Shown: positions 58,574-64,000 of the stretch, one piece after another
Position numbering within the stretch: the first letter of the stretch is position 1
How the letters are laid out: each line of letters starts with the position of its first letter
Source: Vibrio metschnikovii CIP 69.14
GTDB taxonomy: Bacteria; Pseudomonadota; Gammaproteobacteria; Enterobacterales; Vibrionaceae
DNA length: 64,000 nucleotides
Assembly: GCF_000176155.1 (NCBI RefSeq)
Contig: NZ_ACZO01000006.1
Coordinates: 372,001 to 436,000 of the forward strand
Direction: 5' to 3'
The notes under the pieces: model-generated
What the model was told of the DNA's origin: nothing
Databases searched by the model: none
The model's input: only the letters and a program-made list of their open reading frames with translations
Translations under genes and position numbers: made by a program

Positions 58574-59154
58574 CTAATACAATTAAGTACACAGTTATAT
58601 TCATACAATTTAGTCTAGGTTAAATAAACATGTGCAATTAAAATAAGAGTGATAACGAAAAAAATACAAGAAAAGAAAGTATTTTAACTTCATAGCGTTC
58701 ACTAATTTTTTAGCAAAGTTTTTTTCTCGACGAGTGTGAGGAAATTAACATTTCTATATTTGGTTAAAGCTAGCTAAAGCTTATGTTGCCAACAAACCTG
58801 GTTTCTTTTTAGAAGTTATAGAATATTTGAGGAATACTATCAAAATACAGATCAGTATCTTCCTACCTTTTATATTATTTATCTGTTAATTAATGGCGCT
58901 ATACTCAAGGGAAAGAAACTAGCTTGCACCATTTTTTCGGTTAAAATAGATAGTTAATTTTATGGCGTTCAAATTACTACTGAGAAATTCATAACGGGTT
59001 AAATCTAATATAATTAAATAAAGTAGTATTCATTAATGATAGTTAATTGGGCCTGTCGATATTTTGTAACGTATCTGCTATTAATAAATAACTAAAAGAA
59101 CGGTGATAGCCAAAAAACTATAATTAGACGAGCACTTTGGCTGTAACGCAAAGA
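58574..59154. other. A+T-rich stretch without recognisable gene
   Basis: Stops in all frames, no tRNA, no clear hairpin terminator and no similarity I recognise. It may be decayed DNA between the receptor pseudogene and the tna region. Confidence 0.5.
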
Positions 59155-59298
59155 TTAAACCAAAGAAATTAAAGCCAAGAGTCCAATTACCGCCAGTGTC
59201 GCGATAGACATTATGGCAGTAATAATTGAGGGGGTAAATTTTTTTCCTAATTTAAGGTTATTTTTTCCATTCAAAATAGATAAAAATGCTGAGTTCAT
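59155..59298 (-). CDS. Possible 47-residue single-span membrane protein
   Basis: ATG at 59298 with GGTGA 5 bases upstream; the product begins MNSAFLSILNGKNNLKLGKK, basic, then a hydrophobic helix (SIITAIMSIATLAVIGLLALISLV) reaching the stop. Positive-inside layout and ribosome site support a real small membrane protein, but no family is recognised and it lies in decayed surroundings. Confidence 0.4.
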   Translation of the reverse strand: MNSAFLSILNGKNNLKLGKKFTPSIITAIMSIATLAVIGLLALISLV

Positions 59299-59637
59299 TT
59301 TTCACCGTAGACTGTTTATTTAAGCTAAAACTTTATAGATGTATAACAATTATACTATATTTGTGAGCTAAGTCAAATTTTGATGCAAGAGCACTCACGT
59401 TTGTACGAAAGGTTAAGCATTTGTGTATTCTAAGCAACTTGTGGTTCAGCTAGCTGAAAAAATGCCTAAGTCCTCATAATCCGAGTATATTCAAACTATG
59501 GAATGACAATGGATAGATGAATGGATGCCGCCAAAACTGGTGCTTTGTAAAAAAGAAAGCACAATAAACAACGTCTGTTGACCTACTTGCTGTACTTTTC
59601 ATTTTTTAATGATGATTTATCAGTTAACTTATTGATC
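59299..59637. other. Intergenic stretch with short coding-like remnant
   Basis: Mostly without features. A + strand piece near 59430-59560 reads QLVVQLAEKMPKS then, after a stop, SEYIQTME-stop-QWIDEWMPPK, which has coding texture broken by stop codons. I cannot name the family. Confidence 0.3.
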
Positions 59638-60017
59638 TTAGCCGGCTTCGATGACTTAAATTTCTACTTTCGCATCCATGGATAAACGCGAGACTTCAAT
59701 ACAAGAATATGCAGGCAAAGTTGCATCACGAGTTTAAAAAACTCTCCATATACTTGGTTCACAATTGGAAAATCATTAAGGCCTTTTTGCTATACCGTAG
59801 TTTTGACGATATTTTTGCTATTAGCCCAGGTTTTTGAATAATCTCCAGCGCGTGAGACAGCTTGCATATTTTGCTCCGCAACGTCTCCCGGCATTGTTTT
59901 TGTATTTAGGTCAATCGGTAATTGACCAGCAGTAATCATTAACTCTCCCAAATTGGCTTCCTAAACGTAAGGACCGCTGGCGATAGGAGCTTTTGAAGCA
60001 TTAAGGATCTTTGTCAT
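59638..60017 (-). pseudogene. Decayed RidA (YjgF) family enamine/imine deaminase
   Basis: From ATG 60017: MTKILNASKAPIASGPYV, then stop, EANLGELMITAGQLPIDL, DVAEQNMQAVSRAG, IVKTTV, stop, QKGLNDFPIVNQVYGEFF. After a one-base shift it continues TRDATLPAYSCIEVSRLSMD and AKVEI, stop, VIEAG. This tracks the RidA family end to end, with three nonsense codons and one frameshift. It begins 48 bp after the permease gene of the tna operon. Tryptophanase releases 2-aminoacrylate, the type of compound RidA removes, so a functional link is plausible. Confidence 0.82.
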
Positions 60018-60065
60018 GATATTTACCCAAGTTTAACTATTATAAATAAATCGCTCGCGTCGTGA

Positions 60066-61280
60066 TCATCTTCCAAAAGCCGGCAACATATTCAACATTG
60101 CCATGAAGTGAAAAATAGCCGTTAGCAGACCAAAGATTATCAACATGCCTATCATCATATTGCCTCCTGGTGCCATAAAACCCTCATGACCACCTTCTTG
60201 TTGGCGAGATTTTCGTGCTAATAGAGCAGGAATAAGACATGCCCATACAGTTGCTGCCGCTCCCGCGTAACCAATCGCAATTACAAAACCAAATGGGAAA
60301 AGTAGTGACATAGTAAGAGGAGGTAGAAAAGTGACTAACCAGGTTTTGGTTCGGCCCGATTTACTGTCTTTAAATTTAAAAAGATCGGCTAAAAAATCGA
60401 ACACTCCAAGACCTACCCCGATGAATGATGACAAGATAGCCGCCATCGAGAACGCATTAATCGCATTCGCCACTTTATTTGAGTCAATAGCACTATCAAG
60501 CGCTGCTAGCAACACTTCAACATTACCACCCTGTTCAATCACCGGACCAAATTCGTGGCGAGGCAAGTTACCGTAGATACTCACTATCCATAGAAAATAA
60601 AGTGTAAGGGCAATCGCTGTACCGCCAAAAATTGCATTCTTGGCGCGATGTTCACAACCGTAATAACAACGCATGCTAGCCACTGAATGATGATAACCAA
60701 ATGAGGTCAAGGCAACCGGGAGCATTGCCATAGCGTAAGGGGCATAACTTGACTCTTCATTAATACGATCAAACAACACAGTCGCCTCAATATTGGCAGC
60801 CAGACCAGAAACACCAAAAATAAAACTCAATGCCATAAATACGATCAAGACAACAGAAATTCTATCTACTGCTCGTGTAGAGTGCCAGACAAAAAGGGAA
60901 AATATAGCAACAAATAGAATAGAAGCAATTTTATTATTAACACCAATTACTCCCTCTATTATTAGCCCTGAAGAAGTAATATAAGCGTAGAGTAAGATTC
61001 CACCGACAAAATATACAGCAATGTTGTTAATAGCATTAACTTTATTACCTAGCATATCTTTAGTTACAGTATTAAATGAGACTTTTAATTCGTAACTTTT
61101 AAATGCTTCTAATAGCATCCAACCAGAAACTGTCATCATGATCATAGTTAATAAAATAGCTATCAGTGACCACGATGTCCAGGCTCCAGCCCCTGCACTA
61201 GGTAACCCTAGCATTCCAGCGCCGACACATACACTTGCAATAATGCAAGCCCCGCCGATTAAAGATGGGCTTTTTTCCAT
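60066..61280 (-). CDS. tnaB: Tryptophan permease of the Mtr/TnaB type (HAAAP family)
   Basis: 404 residues, about 11 membrane segments. It resembles E. coli Mtr and TnaB: SLIGGACIIASVCVGAGMLGLPSAGAGAW at the start is the family's first helix, ALTSFGYHHSVASMRCYYG the central loop, and IGYAGAAATVWACLIPALLARKSR near the end. Position directly behind tnaA makes TnaB the likely role: importing tryptophan for the enzyme. A tyrosine-specific permease cannot be excluded. Confidence 0.85.
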   Translation of the reverse strand: MEKSPSLIGGACIIASVCVGAGMLGLPSAGAGAWTSWSLIAILLTMIMMTVSGWMLLEAFKSYELKVSFNTVTKDMLGNKVNAINNIAVYFVGGILLYAYITSSGLIIEGVIGVNNKIASILFVAIFSLFVWHSTRAVDRISVVLIVFMALSFIFGVSGLAANIEATVLFDRINEESSYAPYAMAMLPVALTSFGYHHSVASMRCYYGCEHRAKNAIFGGTAIALTLYFLWIVSIYGNLPRHEFGPVIEQGGNVEVLLAALDSAIDSNKVANAINAFSMAAILSSFIGVGLGVFDFLADLFKFKDSKSGRTKTWLVTFLPPLTMSLLFPFGFVIAIGYAGAAATVWACLIPALLARKSRQQEGGHEGFMAPGGNMMIGMLIIFGLLTAIFHFMAMLNMLPAFGR

Positions 61281-61427
61281 AATTATTTCTCGCCATAATA
61301 GTTTAATATTTTAGGTATTTAATTAGCATTAAAGTATTTCTTTCACCTCATGTATCATGATCTGACAAAGTTATATAAGAATGAAATTCTATATAAGCTA
61401 TTATTAAGTAAGTCTTTAGACGTAAAG

Positions 61428-61455
61428 GCACACCTCCCGCTAGCAAGAGATGTGC
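61428..61455 (-). terminator. Hairpin between tnaA and tnaB
   Basis: GCACACCTC (61428-61436) and GAGATGTGC (61447-61455) pair with one G-T. On the minus strand the tail is CTTTACG, not a full U-run. It may attenuate tnaB expression relative to tnaA. Confidence 0.5.
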
Positions 61456-61465
61456 ATTAGTTAGT

Positions 61466-62881
61466 TTATATTTCTTTTAGACGAGCGGTAAAATGACGTA
61501 ACACTGGTGGTTCATAGGTAAAATCTAAACCTTTTACGTTGTGTGCATTTTCTTTCACTTTTTCAAATGCCTCAATCACAAAGTCCATATGTGTTTGGGT
61601 GTAAGTGGCACGAGGAATGGTTAGGCGCAATAGCTCAGCGGGACAGTCAAGCTGCTTACCTGTTGCAGGATCACGTCCCAACAATAACGAACCGATTTCA
61701 ACCGCACGAATACCCGCAACTTTGTAAAGCTCACAAGCCAAGGCATGAGCTGGGAATTGATGTGCTGGTATATGAGGAAGCAGTTTACCGGCGTCAACAA
61801 AAGCAGCATGACCACCAGCTTGCTGACAAACTACCCCGATAGCTTCTAGTCCATCGACCAAATACTGCACTTGACCAATGCGGTACTCTAACCACTCTTC
61901 ACGCATACCATCATACAAACCAACCGCTAGCCGCTCCATCGCGCCGCCTTCAAGGCCGCCATAGGTCGGAAACCCTTCTTGAACCACACACAGGGTACGA
62001 CACTCGTTATAAACGTCGGTCATTGTCTCGTCTTTGAAACACAGCAAGCCACCCATTTGTACCATCGCATCTTTCTTTGCTGACATCGCAAGTGCATCAG
62101 CATATTTGTAAGACTCACGAGTGATTTCTTCTATCGTCCAGTCTTTATATCCTGGCTCACGTTGTTGAATGAAATAGGCATTTTCCGCGTAACGAGCTGA
62201 ATCCATAATAACTGGAATATCGTAACGCTTGGCAATCTCATACACTGCTTTTAAGTTAGCAATAGAAACCGGTTGCCCGCCCGCTGAGTTACAAGTAATC
62301 GTACTCACAATATAGGGAACGTTTGCAGGACCAGCTTCTTCAATCGCTAGCTCTAATTTCTCAAGATCAAAATTGCCTTTAAAGTCAGCATTTACCGATG
62401 TATCAAACGCTTCTTTAGTGTAGACATTTTTAGCAACACAGCAGTTTACTTGTGTATGACCTTGCGTGGTATCAAAGAAGTAGTTAGACAATGCAACCAT
62501 CTTAGAACGATCAAGGCCTTTTTCTTTTTCACGCTTGTTAATCAATACAGGAATATAAATTTGCTCTGCGCCACGCCCTTGGTGTGTTGGGATAGTCAGC
62601 TCATAACCAAAAATATCTTTTACTGCATTAGCCAATGTATAATAACTGCGACTACCACTATAGGCTTCATCACCCATCAACATTGCTGCTTGCATTTTCT
62701 GGGTTATGGCACCAGTTCCACTATCAGTGAGCAAATCGATAAATACATCATCACTGTCTAATAAGAACGGATTCATTCCGGCCTTAAGAATTGCCTCTTC
62801 ACGATATTCACGTGTTGTTGTTTTAACTGGTTCAATAACGCGGATACGAAATGGTTCTGGTAAATGTTTAAATTTTTGCAT
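61466..62881 (-). CDS. tnaA: Tryptophanase
   Basis: 471 residues, the same length as E. coli TnaA and very similar throughout ([20 protein letters not shown] start, [57 protein letters not shown]). The PLP lysine is K270 in MSAKKDAMV. It cleaves tryptophan to indole, pyruvate and ammonia; indole is a signal in vibrios. The ATG has an AGGA site. A tnaC-like leader lies 271 bp upstream. Confidence 0.96.
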   Translation of the reverse strand: MQKFKHLPEPFRIRVIEPVKTTTREYREEAILKAGMNPFLLDSDDVFIDLLTDSGTGAITQKMQAAMLMGDEAYSGSRSYYTLANAVKDIFGYELTIPTHQGRGAEQIYIPVLINKREKEKGLDRSKMVALSNYFFDTTQGHTQVNCCVAKNVYTKEAFDTSVNADFKGNFDLEKLELAIEEAGPANVPYIVSTITCNSAGGQPVSIANLKAVYEIAKRYDIPVIMDSARYAENAYFIQQREPGYKDWTIEEITRESYKYADALAMSAKKDAMVQMGGLLCFKDETMTDVYNECRTLCVVQEGFPTYGGLEGGAMERLAVGLYDGMREEWLEYRIGQVQYLVDGLEAIGVVCQQAGGHAAFVDAGKLLPHIPAHQFPAHALACELYKVAGIRAVEIGSLLLGRDPATGKQLDCPAELLRLTIPRATYTQTHMDFVIEAFEKVKENAHNVKGLDFTYEPPVLRHFTARLKEI

Positions 62882-62909
62882 GATATATCCTTTTGTATTT
62901 AATCTTTAT

Positions 62910-62969
62910 CATACCCAAACGACTTTAAGTTTCAGCTAAACTATAAGCAACTTCAGAAGAAAAGGTATC
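62910..62969. repeat. Possible internally deleted ERIC element
   Basis: ATACCCAAACGACTTTAAG at the left and AACTTCAGAAG...GGTAT at the right resemble ERIC ends with the centre missing. It lies in the transcribed leader about 30 bp before tnaA. Weak similarity. Confidence 0.3.
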
Positions 62970-63152
62970 GTCATATTTATTTTAAGCGAAAACCATCGCA
63001 CTAAATAAATAGTGTAATTAGTATTTATTTAAAAATAAAAATAAGACCCAAAATAAAATAGGACTCATTGATAGTTTTAATTAATCTTTAGATTTACTAT
63101 GAAAAATAGTAGAAAACTAGAACTAAAAATAGGCTCTAGCAGTATGGATTTA

Positions 63153-63254
63153 TCAGTGCGGGAAAACAGGGAGGACAGAAATTTTGTAGTCGTTTGTATA
63201 CCAAGCCAATGAGCTTGACCATAACTTATCAATTCTTCTTAGATTAATATGCAT
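63153..63254 (-). CDS. tnaC: TnaC-like tryptophanase leader peptide
   Basis: 33 residues from ATG 63254 (an in-frame ATG at 63266 would add four), ending in TGA. The segment AWYTNDYKISVLPVFPH has W18, D22, K24 and I25 at the same spacing as W12, D16, K18 and I19 of E. coli TnaC, with prolines just before a UGA stop. In E. coli, tryptophan binding to the ribosome with nascent TnaC blocks release at UGA and prevents Rho-dependent termination before tnaA. The mechanism here is inferred from motif, stop codon and position. Confidence 0.8.
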   Translation of the reverse strand: MHINLRRIDKLWSSSLAWYTNDYKISVLPVFPH

Positions 63255-63340
63255 ATCTAATTCCATCGTTAGTTACAGCAGATTATTTAACAAATCCATT
63301 ATTAGATAAAATAAAATTAAGTAAATTTAAAACAACGCCA

Positions 63341-63360
63341 AATGTGACTTTCATCAACAT
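63341..63360 (-). promoter_or_regulatory. CRP-like site upstream of tnaC
   Basis: TGTGA-CTTTCA-TCAAC matches TGTGA-N6-TCACA at the full left half and three bases of the right half. It is about 90 bp before tnaC. Catabolite control of tna operons by CRP is established in E. coli. Confidence 0.5.
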
Positions 63361-63424
63361 ATAGAACAGAAAAATAAACTCTTAATCACAAATTTCGTTT
63401 TGATACAAAAAAAGGATAACACTA

Positions 63425-63468
63425 TTATATCCAAACAACTTGGAATTTCAGGCAGGCGGTGAGAGAAC
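63425..63468. repeat. Truncated ERIC element (left half)
   Basis: TATATCCAAACAACTTGG, then TTTCAGGCAGGCGGTGAGAG, matches the left arm of the two full ERIC copies. The core and right arm are missing; the ISAs1 remnant begins about 50 bp further on, so the element may have been broken in that event. Confidence 0.6.
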
Positions 63469-63514
63469 ATTGGAGGATAGACAGGGTAAGATCATGAACA
63501 TTTCTTGTATAACG

Positions 63515-64000
63515 TAAAGTTAAATTTGACCTGACGCGCGTGCTGTGATCTTATGCTCTTCTTTTGGGGAGCGACCATGGATATTAATACCATCAAAAAG
63601 CATTTCAGTATTATCCGTGACGAACGATAGTGTGCAAAAGTTGACTATTCTCTGTTTGATATTTTGTTTGGGTCTATCTGCGCCGTGATAGCCGGAGGTC
63701 AAGGCTGGACTGACGATGGCAAGACTTTGCGCGACTCCTACGATAGAGACGACAGGCAAAGCACCATCATATATGGTGAGCGCCTATGCAAGTGCTAACC
63801 AACTGGTACTGGGTCAACTCAAAACCAACAATAAAAGTAGTGAAATTACCGCGATTCCAGAGCTGATTAAGATGCTTGACTTGCGAGGAGCTATCGTGAC
63901 GATTGCTGCGATGGCCTGCCAGACCAAGATTGCCAAGGCGATCAGTAGCAAGGGCGGTGATTACTTGTTGGTAGTAAAGGGTAATCAAGGCAAGTTGTCG
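63515..64000 (+). pseudogene. Broken ISAs1-family transposase, continues past window
   Basis: The + strand carries the IS leader (TTTGACCTGACG...GCTGTGATCTTATGCTC, like that of the intact element) and a gene start ATG at 63577. MDINTIKKHFSIIRDER is followed by TAG, then DYSLFDILFGSICAVIAGGQGW joined directly to DDGKTLRDSYDRDDRQSTI (a deletion of about 100 codons), then a frameshift, then MVSAYASANQLVLGQLK and IKMLDLRGAIVTIAAMACQ. The catalytic Asp of VTIDAMACQ is replaced by Ala. Inactive remnant on the opposite strand to the intact copy. Confidence 0.85.

Noticed and set aside
63520..63988. Two minus-strand frames at the right end
   Set aside because: They are antisense to a transposase remnant that is recognisable on the plus strand.
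38735..64000. Search for a duplicated tRNA-Ser 3' end marking an island right boundary
   Set aside because: No second copy of the T-arm/acceptor sequence was seen within the window; the right edge, if any, is elsewhere or lost.
1..64000. CRISPR array or rRNA operon
   Set aside because: No regularly spaced repeats and no rRNA sequence were seen.

Overview
The window looks like a stretch of the large chromosome of a Vibrio species. The proteins are gammaproteobacterial, and from about 1 to 38.8 kb the gene order (prkA, pflA, pflB, amino-acid ABC transporter, xthA, priC, dinG, ompT-type porin, ppiB, cysS, ruvCAB, cydABX, tol-pal, nadA) resembles what I recall of Vibrio cholerae chromosome 1. 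ERIC-type intergenic repeats also fit Vibrionaceae. The species cannot be settled from sequence alone.

1-13.9 kb: a truncated PrkA-type kinase gene, a MipA/OmpV barrel, YfbU, the pyruvate formate-lyase pair pflA and pflB separated by an LpxR-like lipid A deacylase, a DUF3360 membrane protein with an FNR-like box upstream, and a four-gene HisJQMP-type amino-acid importer. 13.9-27.2 kb: xthA, a short rsmS gene, priC, dinG, a frameshifted ompT-type porin, a YccT-family gene, ychJ, an EAL-HDOD protein, lpxH, ppiB, cysS, ruvC, ruvA and a ruvB with a frameshift near its 3' end. 27.2-38.8 kb: cydABX-ybgE behind two FNR boxes 50 bp apart, ybgC-tolQRAB-pal-cpoB, an ERIC element, nadA, a UPF0149 gene and a tRNA-Ser(GGA) with its own promoter and terminator.

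38.8-64 kb is accessory. Directly after the tRNA is a tightly overlapping four-gene Wadjet/MksFEBG (JetABCD) SMC anti-plasmid operon, then a remnant of an hsdS gene, a 64-aa unknown, a secreted CYTH-like protein, and a three-gene Fbp/AfuA-type ABC importer behind a convincing PhoB box. Next come a decayed IS5-family element, a four-gene envelope cluster of unknown function (two paralogous multipass membrane proteins, a beta-barrel and a chalcone-isomerase-like periplasmic protein), an intact ISAs1-family element with a 10-bp target duplication, and an MCP gene interrupted by two in-frame TAA codons. The right end carries a tryptophanase operon (tnaC leader, tnaA, tnaB-type permease) whose likely third gene, a RidA-family deaminase, is a pseudogene, and a broken second ISAs1 copy running off the window.

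Themes: anaerobic and low-oxygen metabolism (pfl, cyd, DUF3360, tna), envelope integrity (tol-pal, lpxH, LpxR, porins), and a tRNA-associated region rich in defence genes, insertion sequences and decaying genes.
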